64,000 nucleotides of DNA from Simiduia sp. 21SJ11W-1 (lineage in GTDB: Bacteria > Pseudomonadota > Gammaproteobacteria > Pseudomonadales > Cellvibrionaceae): assembly GCF_024138675.1 (NCBI RefSeq), contig NZ_CP090959.1, positions 1,054,001-1,118,000 of the forward strand, given 5' to 3'. Below are positions 9,611 through 18,442 of this stretch, piece by piece (position 1 is the stretch's first letter; every line of letters starts with the position of its first letter). A program made the position numbers and the translations under genes. The notes beneath the pieces are model-generated. The model saw only the letters and a list, made by a program, of their open reading frames with translations, ran no database searches and had not been told where the DNA came from.

Positions 9611-11530
9611 TCAGTGCAAAATTGGCATGGGGCAATCGAGTGAATCTGCGATGACTCGTAGCAGTTCATACTCTGCAACTTGTATTTGCCCGTCTGCTTG
9701 CAGGGTTGCCATCAAGGCTTTAAGTAGCTTTGGCTTTTGCAGCGGTTTTAACCGGCGCAAGGTGGCCAGGTGTTTATCGAGGGTGGGGTAGTTGTCGGGC
9801 TCGGGGTGCAGTGGGCGTGTGGGCAAATTGAGCAGCGCCAGGCCTTGTTCGTAAGCTGCCTGCTGCAGGCTTTGCTCGCCTTGGCGTGCCATCAGGCACA
9901 GCAGGCTGCGGCAGGCATCACTTGCCTGTGATAAATCTACCAATGAAGTTTTCGTGCCGCTTGCGGGAAATAAATTGTGTTGCAGCAACCGGTAAACGCA
10001 CCATTCTTTCAGGCTTAAATGGTTGTCTGCTTTAATCAGTGCAACCAGGTTGCGTTGAAATTGCTTAAGTTGCGGGCCAGAGAGCGACTTAAGCGCCGGC
10101 AGGCATAGCTCGATCACCGGCATGTGTTGATCTGCAGGCAGCTTTTGTAGGGCAGGTAGCAGTTGTTGGCAAAGTTTGGCAACCGATGCCGGTGCGTTGC
10201 TGTTGATGAGCGCCTGTTGGGCGTCTGCGACTTTGTCGGTAAACAGTAATCCGTAAATCAGCGCCATGGCGCTGGCGGTATTGTGGGTGGCCTCGTGGAT
10301 TTGTGCGGGCAGTTGTCCTAACAGCGCTTCTGCTTTTGCCAGTGCCGCCGGTGCCGGGTTGCCCACTTGCTCAATTATGGCATCGGCGTTTAATGGTGCA
10401 CCAGCGCTAAAGCCCATGGCCATGTCGCTCGCCCCTTGCAGGCTTTGTTGGCCGCCTGTGGCGGCTCTGGGGCTTGCTTCACTTTCATCTAGGGTTTGCA
10501 TTTTCGGGGTTGGGAACTTGCCATCCCAGCGCGGCTCTATGCGTTTTATTCGGTCAGCCAGGGGCGGGTGGGTGGCCATCATGCCGCCCAACCAACTAGT
10601 GATACCGCTGGCAAAATAAAAGTGGCTGAATTCAGCCGCGTTACTGGCAGCCAGTTGTGAGCCAGCGCTGGCACTGCCAATGCGCTTCAAGGCGCCGCTA
10701 ATGCCTGTGGGGTTGCGGGTAAACTGCACAGCCGAGGCATCGGCCAGGTATTCACGCTGGCGGCTGACGGCCGATTTAATGAGCCCACCAAAAAACGTGC
10801 CCGCATAACCAATGGCCATAAGCCCAAGGCCAAACAGGGCAATGCCCCCACCATTTTTGCGGGAGTGGCGGCCTGAGCGGGCCAGCATTTCACCTGCCAG
10901 GCCAATCAGTAAAATGCCGTGTAATACGCCCACCAAGCGCAAGTTCAGGCGCATGTCGCCGTGCAAAATATGGCTGTATTCGTGGGCAATCACGCCTTGC
11001 AGTTCATCGCGGGTAAGGTGATCAATGCAGCCCTGGGTAACACCAATCACGGCATCTTTCGGCTGGTAGCCCGCGGCAAAGGCGTTGATGCCAGGCTCAT
11101 CCAGCAGGTACACCGGGGGTACGGGTACGCCGGCGGCAATGGCCATTTCTTCTACCACATTAAGCAGGCGTTTTTCACGCACGTCACATTGCGCCACATT
11201 CAAAAGCCGCCCATTGAGCGATTCGGCAACCACGGTGCCGCCCTTTGAAAGCTGCGCCAGGCGGTAGAGGCTGCCAAGGCCAACAAGCACCAATACAGCG
11301 GCGGCGACCGATGCCAAAAGTGCCCAGTCCAGCTGATTAAAAAAATTGTGCCAAAAGTGCGCCTGTTCAGTGCTGGGGGTTGCCGCTCCTTGGCTGTAAT
11401 GCAGTAACAGCGCAGTAAATAATGTTGTGATGGCAATCAGTGCAGCCACCGCCAAGGCAAACAAAAAAACCAGCCGCTTGGTGTGTGCCCGCGCCTGGTC
11501 CTGGTGTTCAAAGAAGTTCATAGTCGCCAT
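9611..11530 (-). CDS. M48 family membrane metallopeptidase with long C-terminal extension
   Basis: Predicted inner-membrane zinc protease. Two N-terminal membrane segments (about 19-44 and 69-88) precede an M48 catalytic domain. That domain has HEYSH at 183-187 and the third zinc ligand Glu in SRQREYLADASA, with further hydrophobic segments between. Unlike HtpX (about 290 aa), this protein has 639 residues. The C-terminal half of about 280 residues is helical, Leu/Gln-rich and contains no motif I recognise. It follows lemA in the same direction, a recurrent LemA/M48 pairing. An in-frame ATG at 11521 (MNFFEHQ) is the alternative start and has better GGA spacing. Confidence 0.85.
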   Translation of the reverse strand: MATMNFFEHQDQARAHTKRLVFLFALAVAALIAITTLFTALLLHYSQGAATPSTEQAHFWHNFFNQLDWALLASVAAAVLVLVGLGSLYRLAQLSKGGTVVAESLNGRLLNVAQCDVREKRLLNVVEEMAIAAGVPVPPVYLLDEPGINAFAAGYQPKDAVIGVTQGCIDHLTRDELQGVIAHEYSHILHGDMRLNLRLVGVLHGILLIGLAGEMLARSGRHSRKNGGGIALFGLGLMAIGYAGTFFGGLIKSAVSRQREYLADASAVQFTRNPTGISGALKRIGSASAGSQLAASNAAEFSHFYFASGITSWLGGMMATHPPLADRIKRIEPRWDGKFPTPKMQTLDESEASPRAATGGQQSLQGASDMAMGFSAGAPLNADAIIEQVGNPAPAALAKAEALLGQLPAQIHEATHNTASAMALIYGLLFTDKVADAQQALINSNAPASVAKLCQQLLPALQKLPADQHMPVIELCLPALKSLSGPQLKQFQRNLVALIKADNHLSLKEWCVYRLLQHNLFPASGTKTSLVDLSQASDACRSLLCLMARQGEQSLQQAAYEQGLALLNLPTRPLHPEPDNYPTLDKHLATLRRLKPLQKPKLLKALMATLQADGQIQVAEYELLRVIADSLDCPMPILH

Positions 11531-11622
11531 CCATGTGTGATAGGCCGGGCTGTGTGCAAAGGGCCGCGTGGGCCCCGGTGGCCCGGGCAGCGCGCATGCG
11601 CGCCGCTTTAGCGTGGGCGTGG

Positions 11623-12219
11623 TTAGAAGGCCACTTTCGGAGCGGCTTGGATTTCGGCGCTGTCTGCAAATTCCAGCAGGCTTGCATCTTTGCCGTGGCC
11701 AAACATGCCGGCCAACACCACCGGTGGGAAGCTTTGTTTGTAACTGTTGTATTCGGTTACGGCATCGTTAAATGCCTGGCGGGCGAAGGCCACTTTATTT
11801 TCAGTGGAGGTGAGCTCTTCGGAAAGCTGCATCATATTCTGGTTGGCCTTCAAATCTGGGTAGGCCTCAACCACCACGTTCAACTTGCCCAACGCCTGCG
11901 ACAGCATGCCTTCGGCCTGATTGAGCATGGCGGCACTGCCGGCATCGCCCACCTGATTTGACATCGCCTGCAGCCCGGCAACTGCCTGGTTGCGCGCGGC
12001 GATGACAGCCTCAAGGGTTTCACGCTCGTGCTTTATGTAGCCCTTGGCGGTTTCTACCAGGTTGGGAATGAGGTCGTAGCGCCTTTTCAGCTGCACTTCA
12101 ATTTGCGCGAAGCTGTTTTCAAAACGGTTTTTTAGCGCCACCAGTTTGTTGTAAACACCAACAACGTAAAACACCACAAGCGCAAGAATAACGAGTGTAA
12201 CAATGGCTGATGTGCCCAT
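11623..12219 (-). CDS. lemA: LemA family membrane-anchored protein
   Basis: 198-residue LemA protein: one N-terminal membrane segment (TSAIVTLVILALVVFYVVGVY), then a helical-bundle domain. The family hallmark is NRFENSFAQIEVQLKRRYDLIPNLVETAKGY. Its molecular role is unclear; it is commonly beside M48 or TPM-domain proteins and linked to envelope stress. The start at 12219 is chosen over an upstream in-frame codon at 12255 because GAGGA lies 6-7 bases before it. The M48 gene follows after 92 bp and is probably co-transcribed. Confidence 0.92.
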   Translation of the reverse strand: MGTSAIVTLVILALVVFYVVGVYNKLVALKNRFENSFAQIEVQLKRRYDLIPNLVETAKGYIKHERETLEAVIAARNQAVAGLQAMSNQVGDAGSAAMLNQAEGMLSQALGKLNVVVEAYPDLKANQNMMQLSEELTSTENKVAFARQAFNDAVTEYNSYKQSFPPVVLAGMFGHGKDASLLEFADSAEIQAAPKVAF

Positions 12220-12609
12220 AGATCGTCCTCCATGAATGAGCCGCAATATTAGCACGGGTGCCTGTGTGTGGCATCTGGGTACAGCTACCCGGATGCAGCC
12301 GCTTATGCACGGTTTTGTCGCTAAATGGGGGCGCTAGGGGAACCGTGCTGGCATTTTTTCTCGCAACTCATGTGGTTTGGGCCTATATCTTGCTGTTCAA
12401 AGGTGGGCTGCTTTCCTGCAGCGGAGGTGTGGGGGCCGTCTGGTATAATTGCTTTCTTGAAAATCACTGTTTGGCGACACATCAGGTTGCAGTGGCCGTA
12501 CCTGGCACCGCTTCCTAGATAACGGGTGCAAACGTGGCTGGTTTTTCCGTAGCCATTCATTGTTTGCCTGTTGAATAGGCGCTTGTGCGCAAATGCGAGG
12601 GAATAAAAG
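12220..12609. promoter_or_regulatory. Divergent region lemA / thiolase with extended -10
   Basis: 390 bp with no supported gene. An extended -10 on the plus strand, TGGTATAAT (12441-12449), could drive the thiolase gene with a 5' leader of about 150 nt. The -35 is poor. Several short frames cross here but show no ribosome site or family signature. Confidence 0.45.
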
Positions 12610-13791
12610 ATGAGTGATCCGATTGTAATTGTGGGTATGGCACGCACGCCCATGGGGGGCATGCAGGGTGCGCTGAGCGGTTTGAGTGCGCCAGAGTTGG
12701 GCGCCGCTGCTATCAAGGGTGCGCTGGCGGATGCAAAAGTAGATGCAAGTACCGTTAACGAGGTGTTGATGGGCTGCGTATTGCCAGCAGGCCTTGGCCA
12801 GGCTCCAGCGCGTCAGGCCGCGCTCAAGGCAGGCCTTGCCGTGGGTGTGCCTTGTACCACCGTGAACAAGGTGTGCGGCTCCGGCATGAAAACCGTCATG
12901 ATGGGCGCCGATAGCCTGAGCGCGGGCCACGCCGATGTGGTGGTGGCCGGTGGCATGGAGAGCATGTCGAACGCGCCTTATATGCTCGCCAAAGCCCGTG
13001 CCGGCTACCGGTTGGGCCACGGCGAATTGCTGGATCATATGTTCTTTGATGGCCTGCAAGATGCCTATGAGGGCGGCTTGATGGGCAATTTTGCCGAGAT
13101 TTGCGCTGATAAATACGCCTTTAGCCGACAGGCCCAGGATGACTACGCATTGGAGTCTCTGGCGCGGGCCAACCGTGCCATTGGTGAAAAAGATTTTGAG
13201 CGCGAAATTGTGCCGGTAAGCTTTGCCACCCGCAAAGGTGAGCAAACGGTTGCCGTTGATGAGCAGCCCGGTAACGCACGCCCCGATAAGATTCCCCAAT
13301 TAAAACCCGCCTTCAAAAAAGACGGCACGGTAACCGCGGCCAATGCCAGTTCCATTTCCGATGGGGCGGCGGCACTGGTGTTAATGCGGCAATCCACTGC
13401 AGATGCCCAGGGCCTAAAGCCCCTGGCGGTTATTCGTGGCGCGAGCCAACATGCCCATGAGCCTGAGTGGTTTACCACAGCACCGGTAACTGCCATGAAA
13501 AAACTGCTGGAGCAGGTGGGCTGGGCTGCCGCTGATGTGGATTTATGGGAAGTTAACGAGGCCTTCGCGGTGGTGGCTATGGCTGCCATGAAAGAGCTTG
13601 AGCTGGATCACGCCAAGGTGAATGTGAACGGTGGCGCCTGTGCCTTGGGTCACCCGCTGGGTGCATCGGGCGCGCGCATTATTGTGACCTTGTTAGGAGC
13701 GTTAGAACGCCGGGGCTTAACCAAGGGTGTGGCCAGTTTGTGCATTGGCGGTGGCGAGGCAACTGCCATTGCCGTTGAGCGTTTGGCTTAA
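12610..13791 (+). CDS. Acetyl-CoA acetyltransferase (thiolase)
   Basis: 393-residue thiolase that reversibly condenses or cleaves acetyl-CoA/acetoacetyl-CoA. Catalytic features are the acylated Cys in VNKVCGSGMK (near residue 90), the NEAFA block, the His of GGACALGHPLGASGARI, and the second Cys in LCIGGGEATA. Length and motifs fit the biosynthetic AtoB/PhaA group. No phaB, phaC or fad partner lies beside it, so whether it serves PHA, ketone-body or fatty-acid metabolism cannot be decided. GAGGGAATAAAAG precedes the ATG and a strong terminator follows. Confidence 0.93.
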   Translation: MSDPIVIVGMARTPMGGMQGALSGLSAPELGAAAIKGALADAKVDASTVNEVLMGCVLPAGLGQAPARQAALKAGLAVGVPCTTVNKVCGSGMKTVMMGADSLSAGHADVVVAGGMESMSNAPYMLAKARAGYRLGHGELLDHMFFDGLQDAYEGGLMGNFAEICADKYAFSRQAQDDYALESLARANRAIGEKDFEREIVPVSFATRKGEQTVAVDEQPGNARPDKIPQLKPAFKKDGTVTAANASSISDGAAALVLMRQSTADAQGLKPLAVIRGASQHAHEPEWFTTAPVTAMKKLLEQVGWAAADVDLWEVNEAFAVVAMAAMKELELDHAKVNVNGGACALGHPLGASGARIIVTLLGALERRGLTKGVASLCIGGGEATAIAVERLA

Positions 13792-13856
13792 CGTCGATAC
13801 TTTAGGCTGCGACTTTTCAAGTAGGTAGCTTGAGCCCGGAGAGGGCACTATAAAGA

Positions 13857-13888
13857 ATAAAAAAGGCCGCATTTTTGCGGCCTTTTTT
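13857..13888. terminator. Bidirectional intrinsic terminator
   Basis: GGCCGCA-TTTT-TGCGGCC (13865-13882) is flanked by A-rich sequence on the left and six T on the right. It sits between the convergent thiolase and dolP genes. Confidence 0.88.
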
Positions 13889-13916
13889 ATAGAGCTGTGC
13901 TTGTTGGGTATTGGCG

Positions 13917-14492
13917 TTAGTCGATGTACTCCACCACTTTTACCACTTTTTGCACGCCGCCTGTGTTGCGGGCAATTTCGGTGGCGCGGTCGGCTTCTTT
14001 GCGGGTAAGTAAGCCCATAATGTAAACAGTGCCGGCTTCGCTCACGATTTTTACCCGCCCGCTTTCGAGATTCATGTCGGCAATCATTTTTGTTTTCACT
14101 TTTGATGTAAGCCAGGTGTCACTGGTGGCGGTGAGCAGCGTGGCATTGCCGCGAATCGCCAGTTCGTTGTGCACTTCGCGCACGCGGTGAATCTTTCTTA
14201 CTTCCTGTTCTGTGAGTGCTTTAAGGTCGGCGGCTTGTACCTGGCCTGTTAGCAGCACTATGCCGTTAAAACTGGTTACCGAAATATTGGCATTTTCTAA
14301 TAGCGGCGAGGCCTTGCGAATGTTAACCAAGGCCGCAATTTCAATTTTCTCGTCATCCAGTGCAGCCCCAAGGCTGCGTTTACTGCGATCTTGGGCGACG
14401 GGCTCCTCCGAGGCGATGCCCACCACATGACTACAGCCGCTGGTAAACGCCAGGGCAGAAAACAATACACAACACAATACAGACAAGCGCAT
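13917..14492 (-). CDS. dolP: Dual BON-domain lipoprotein DolP (YraP)
   Basis: Outer-membrane lipoprotein that supports envelope integrity and BAM activity in enterobacteria. The 191-residue product has a lipoprotein signal (MRLSVLCCVLFSALAFTSGC, lipobox TSGC) followed by two BON domains. The first is around FNGIVLLTGQVQ and the second around SEAGTVYIMGLLTRKEAD. The start overlaps the stop of the SIS-domain gene by one base (TGATG), so the two are coupled. The order lpoA-yraN-diaA-dolP is the same as in E. coli. Confidence 0.93.
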   Translation of the reverse strand: MRLSVLCCVLFSALAFTSGCSHVVGIASEEPVAQDRSKRSLGAALDDEKIEIAALVNIRKASPLLENANISVTSFNGIVLLTGQVQAADLKALTEQEVRKIHRVREVHNELAIRGNATLLTATSDTWLTSKVKTKMIADMNLESGRVKIVSEAGTVYIMGLLTRKEADRATEIARNTGGVQKVVKVVEYID

Positions 14493-15079
14493 CAGGCGTA
14501 GCCTCCAAATAATTGTCGATCGATTAAGTCACACAGGCAGAACACGCTTAGCAGGTGCACTTCTTGAATGCGTGCAGGCTGTTCTGCCGGTACGCGGAGT
14601 TCCAGGTCGTGGGCATCCAGAATGGCGGCGGTATCGCCTACATTTTGGCCGGTAAATGCCACCACCGTGATTTCTTTATCGTGGGCTGCACTCACTGCTT
14701 GAACCAGATTGGTACTGCTGCCACCTGTGGCGAATACTACCAATATGTCACCGGGGTTGCCCAGTGCCCGAATCTGTTTTGCGTACACATCGTGGTAGCT
14801 GGTTTCATTGGCCACGGCGCTGAGCACTGTGGCGTCGCAGCCAAGGGTCATGGCGGGCAGGCTGGGGCGCTCTTGCTCAAACCGGTTCACCAGGCAGGCG
14901 GTGAGAATTTCTGCATTGGCGTGGGCGATACCGTTGCCGCACACCAGTAATTTACGCTCTTGTAAGAGGGCGTTCACAATCAGCTGGCTGGCATCGGCAA
15001 GCAAGGGCGCAAACAGCTCGCCGGCATTCATTGTGGCTTCAATGCTTTCGTGAAACAGTTGTATAACGCGCTGTTCCAT
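14492..15079 (-). CDS. diaA: DiaA-like SIS-domain protein with altered sugar-phosphate loop
   Basis: 195-residue SIS-domain protein. DiaA tetramers bind DnaA and promote timely initiation; the fold is shared with GmhA, sedoheptulose-7-phosphate isomerase. Synteny with yraN and dolP supports DiaA. The normal GNGGSAxxA loop reads GNGIAHANAE at residues 48-57, and the second TSGNS loop reads TGGSST. The first change removes the phosphate-binding Ser used by GmhA enzymes. The conserved NRFEQERPSLPAM and C-terminal RIQEVHLLSVFCLCDLIDRQLFG blocks are intact. The start at 15079 (MEQRVIQLF) matches the family N-terminus; an open upstream extension to 15163 has no support. Confidence 0.88.
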   Translation of the reverse strand: MEQRVIQLFHESIEATMNAGELFAPLLADASQLIVNALLQERKLLVCGNGIAHANAEILTACLVNRFEQERPSLPAMTLGCDATVLSAVANETSYHDVYAKQIRALGNPGDILVVFATGGSSTNLVQAVSAAHDKEITVVAFTGQNVGDTAAILDAHDLELRVPAEQPARIQEVHLLSVFCLCDLIDRQLFGGYA

Positions 15080-15107
15080 AGTGGGCAGTTTCCTCGTGTT
15101 TCGGTAT

Positions 15108-15470
15108 TTAGCTAAACGCAGCCTGCAGCCATTGCGGTGGCTGGTTGAGGTTGTTAAAGGCAATCACATCGAAGCGGCAGGGGGTTTGTTGGCGCTGCGG
15201 AGTTTGAGCCAGATAATGTTGGGCTGCGAGCTGGAGCTTTTGCTGTTTACTTGCCGTAATCGATTCTAGGGCATTGGCAAAGGCTTTGTTTGTGCGCAGG
15301 CGCACCTCCACAAATACGGTGGTGCCTTGGTGATCCATAATCAAATCAAGCTCCCCGCCGCGCACATTGAAGTTGCGCGCAAGCAGGCTCAGCCCCTGAT
15401 TTTTCAAAAAGGCCTCGGCCAATGCCTCGGCCTCGGCGCCTGGCTTAGCTGTCACTGAGTTCTGCTTCAT
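15108..15470 (-). CDS. UPF0102 endonuclease-fold protein YraN
   Basis: 120-residue YraN-family protein, of unknown physiological role, with a restriction-endonuclease-like fold. The catalytic-type pattern is visible: GAEAEALAEAFL, then GGELDLIMDH and VFVEVRLR (D...ExR in place of ExK). It overlaps the 3' end of lpoA by 26 bp and precedes diaA, as in most gammaproteobacteria. Confidence 0.9.
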   Translation of the reverse strand: MKQNSVTAKPGAEAEALAEAFLKNQGLSLLARNFNVRGGELDLIMDHQGTTVFVEVRLRTNKAFANALESITASKQQKLQLAAQHYLAQTPQRQQTPCRFDVIAFNNLNQPPQWLQAAFS

Positions 15471-17334
15471 TGGAGATCACCATTGGCAGCGGTTGCGCAA
15501 GGCCCCGGCGAATATACGCCCACATTTGCTCGCGCACTATGTGGCCTTCAGGCGTGAGCTGTAAATTGCCAGTGGCGCCAAAAACCGTGGCGTTTGGAAT
15601 TTCGCGCAGTTGGCGCAGGCGCGGGTATAGGTGGTAGGCATCTACGCCCATGGCGTAAAGGCGGTTGAAGGAGGGATCGTGCGAGAACCGTTCAATGGCG
15701 CGCTTCTCTTCGCTTTGCTCATTAAAGATCCAGGGCAGGGTACTGAAGCGAATGCCGTTGAGGTCGCTGTCGAGTTTCGGGTTTTCCTCACCGGCATACA
15801 CATGGCTGGTGGCAAACACGGGAATATTACTGGCCTGGTGGAATTTGAGTGTGGGCTTTAACTGGCGCGCCTGATTGGGCAGTGCGGTGATGAAAATCAT
15901 GTCTACATCTTGGCGCCTGCGAGGTTCAAACTCCATGGCGCGGCCAAGAATGTTGCGTACATTCGCCGCCCGCTGATTGGAGTGATCAATCAGCAAGCCG
16001 CGCTGCACAATCTTGGAGTAATCCGCTTTGCCGGTAAATTTGGCGTATTCCACAACAGTGCCGCCGAGTGCCTGCCACTCGCTGATAAAGGCCACTGCCG
16101 AACGGTCAGCCCAGCTGGCATCTACGGCAATCACCATGGCAAGCCTGTGGCCTTCAAGCCACGCGCGGCGCGCAGCCTGGCGGGCCTCGTCTTCGGCGGC
16201 CAGGCCAAATTGCATTAAATTCTGGGTGGGCAGCAGGCCTGCCGGTTGTTCAATGCGGTTGAGTGCAAGCGTGGGCACTGGCAGCACAGGTAACAGTGCC
16301 AGCTCGGCCACCTTGTCTTTATCAAGTGGGCCGATAATCAGTTGTGCACCGTCTGCCACCGCCTGCTGGTAGAGGGTTTGAATGTCGCCCAGGTTGGTGT
16401 CGTACAGGCTGATGCGCCCGGCCGGGCTGCCAGCTTGCAGCGACTGGTAGTGGGCGGCAAAAAAACCGTCGCGAATGGCGCGGCCAGCACGGCCAAGCTT
16501 ACCGCTTACCGGCAGCAGCAGGGCCACGTGCTGGGGTTTTTCGGCAATGAGCTGTTGCAGCAGCTGTAGATCGCGCGGCAGGCGGCTGGCTGCGGGGTGG
16601 CCGGGCCAGCGCATTAACCAGTCGTCTACGCTGCGCAATTGTGATTCCAGTTGGTGCTGGTTGTTTTTAGACAGCGCCGCCAGTTGGTACCAGCCCTGAA
16701 GCTCGAGATTGCCGCTATTGCGCGCTAACTGCTGCAGGTGGGTACGCGGTTGGTCCATCAGGGTTTGCCAAAGGGCGTCCTGGTTTTGCTGGCGTTGTTC
16801 AGGGGCCAGGCCCGCGTGATCGAGCGCTATGTACTCCTGCACTGCCAGTTCTGTTTCACCCAGTGTGGCCAGCAGCGCTGCGCGCTGGCTGCGCAAGCTG
16901 ATGTAGGTGTCTTTGGGCATCAGTTCCCACTGCTCGGTGAGCTTGGGGTTCATCAGCACTTCCTGGGCCAGAAAGTTGGCTTCTTGTGCCAGCAGCAGGT
17001 TGCTGTAGAGGGTGGTGTAGTGCCACAGATCTTCCGGTGCCAGCCGGCTGGTATCAATAGAGCCCAGTAGGTTGCGTGCCCAATCGGCATCGCCTAGGTG
17101 CTGCAGTTGTTCAGCCGATTGAATCAGCAGCTGCTCTTTTTCCGGAGACAATGCCGCGCGGGCTTGCAGCAGCAGGGTTTGCACGCTCTCCATGGAGTAG
17201 CTTGGCAGGGCTTGGGCGGTATCTACCTCGGTCTTTTTAACCGGCGCAGAACAGGCTGCAAGCCACAGGCACAGGAGGCCCGTGGCCATTGGTTTAAGCC
17301 TCACGAGCCCGCGTAAAGAGTTGCTGAGTATCAT
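15445..17334 (-). CDS. lpoA: LpoA, outer-membrane lipoprotein activator of PBP1a
   Basis: Outer-membrane lipoprotein that reaches through the periplasm to activate the peptidoglycan synthase PBP1a. The 629-residue protein has an N-terminal signal with lipobox LAAC (ATGLLCLWLAACSAP), then a TPR-like helical domain. A C-terminal periplasmic-binding-protein fold follows (HVALLLPVSGKLGRAGRAIRDGFFAAHY, then DMIFITALPNQARQLKP). Slightly shorter than the E. coli protein (678). It is divergent from rsmI with 44 bp between, as in E. coli. An internal Met at residue 16 could be an alternative start just before the hydrophobic signal core. Confidence 0.93.
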   Translation of the reverse strand: MILSNSLRGLVRLKPMATGLLCLWLAACSAPVKKTEVDTAQALPSYSMESVQTLLLQARAALSPEKEQLLIQSAEQLQHLGDADWARNLLGSIDTSRLAPEDLWHYTTLYSNLLLAQEANFLAQEVLMNPKLTEQWELMPKDTYISLRSQRAALLATLGETELAVQEYIALDHAGLAPEQRQQNQDALWQTLMDQPRTHLQQLARNSGNLELQGWYQLAALSKNNQHQLESQLRSVDDWLMRWPGHPAASRLPRDLQLLQQLIAEKPQHVALLLPVSGKLGRAGRAIRDGFFAAHYQSLQAGSPAGRISLYDTNLGDIQTLYQQAVADGAQLIIGPLDKDKVAELALLPVLPVPTLALNRIEQPAGLLPTQNLMQFGLAAEDEARQAARRAWLEGHRLAMVIAVDASWADRSAVAFISEWQALGGTVVEYAKFTGKADYSKIVQRGLLIDHSNQRAANVRNILGRAMEFEPRRRQDVDMIFITALPNQARQLKPTLKFHQASNIPVFATSHVYAGEENPKLDSDLNGIRFSTLPWIFNEQSEEKRAIERFSHDPSFNRLYAMGVDAYHLYPRLRQLREIPNATVFGATGNLQLTPEGHIVREQMWAYIRRGLAQPLPMVISNEAELSDS

Positions 17335-17378
17335 GTTATGATCCGCTTCCTACCTAATATGTTGCCAAGCTGTAGCCC

Positions 17379-18218
17379 ATGAACGAACCCGCTTTGTATG
17401 TTGTTGCCACGCCGATTGGAAATTTGGGCGATATGGTACCGCGAGCCGTTGAAACTCTTCAAACAGTGGCATTAATAGCCGCTGAGGATACACGTCATAG
17501 CGCCAAACTGCTGGAACATTTTCACATCAAGACGCCCCTGGTGGCCTACCACGACCACTCGGATTCACACCGCACTGCCCAGCTTATAGCGCGCCTGCAG
17601 GCGGGCGAGAGTGTGGCCTTGATCAGTGATGCCGGCACCCCGTTGGTCTCTGATCCCGGGTATCAGTTGGTGGCCGCCGCCCGTGCCGCTGGCGTGCGGG
17701 TGGTACCAGTGCCCGGGGCCTGCGCTGTAATTGCGGCGCTGTCGGCCTCGGGCCTGGCCTCAGACAGGTTCAGTTTCGAGGGCTTTCTGCCGGCCAAACA
17801 GGTGGCGCGCAGCAAGCGTCTGGCAGAGTTGGCCGGCGATACCCAAACCCTGATTTTCTATGAGGCGCCGCACCGGATTCTGGCCACCCTGGAAGACCTG
17901 GTTGCAGCCTTTGGGCCAGAGCGTCAGGTGGTGGTAGCCCGCGAGCTCACCAAAACCTTCGAGACGTTTTTGTCAGGCAGCGCGTGCGAGGTGCGAGACA
18001 GGGTGGCTGGCGACAGCAACCAGCAGCGTGGCGAAATTGTGTTGTTGGTAGCCGGCGCACCCAAAGTGCAAACAGTGGCGCTCGATGAGCGCGCCCAACA
18101 GGTGATGACGTTGCTGGCCGCCGAGCTGCCCCCTAAAAAGGCCAGCGCCCTTGCCGAGCAAATCACCGGCGTAAAGAAAAAGCAGCTCTACCAGTGGTAT
18201 GTGGAAACGCGCCCATAA
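17379..18218 (+). CDS. rsmI: 16S rRNA 2'-O-ribose C1402 methyltransferase RsmI
   Basis: SAM-dependent methylation of C1402 in the ribosomal P-site decoding region. The 279-residue protein has the tetrapyrrole-methylase fold. The start LYVVATPIGNLGDMVPRA, AAEDTRHSAKLL, and SDAGTPLVSDPG are diagnostic. FYEAPHRILATLEDL and the C-terminal HTH-like tail (KKASALAEQITGVKKKQLY) complete the family pattern. Divergent from lpoA. Confidence 0.95.
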   Translation: MNEPALYVVATPIGNLGDMVPRAVETLQTVALIAAEDTRHSAKLLEHFHIKTPLVAYHDHSDSHRTAQLIARLQAGESVALISDAGTPLVSDPGYQLVAAARAAGVRVVPVPGACAVIAALSASGLASDRFSFEGFLPAKQVARSKRLAELAGDTQTLIFYEAPHRILATLEDLVAAFGPERQVVVARELTKTFETFLSGSACEVRDRVAGDSNQQRGEIVLLVAGAPKVQTVALDERAQQVMTLLAAELPPKKASALAEQITGVKKKQLYQWYVETRP

Positions 18219-18442
18219 CCTGGCTTGGGCATGCGTTATTGGGCCGCGTGAAACTTGCCCGTTAACTTCCTGATTCGTACATAACTCGCCGTTGCCGTGT
18301 TGATGCGTATTCATCGGCTGGGGTGAGTCTTGCGTATATCGCGCTATACCTTTCCAGAATGTGAATTTTTCGCCTATGGTATTTTGTCGCAGTCAGGTTT
18401 GTGTAAGCCTAATATCTTGGCGGTTAATATAAGGAGTATGTA

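Noticed and set aside
9375-9791. Open frame within the inserted element reaching into the M48 gene
   Set aside because: No start signal and it is antisense to the end of the M48 gene; the element looks non-coding.
12397-13299. Long minus-strand open frame across the thiolase gene and its promoter
   Set aside because: It lies opposite a clear thiolase with catalytic motifs, has no ribosome site and no recognisable domain; it is a coding shadow in GC-rich DNA.
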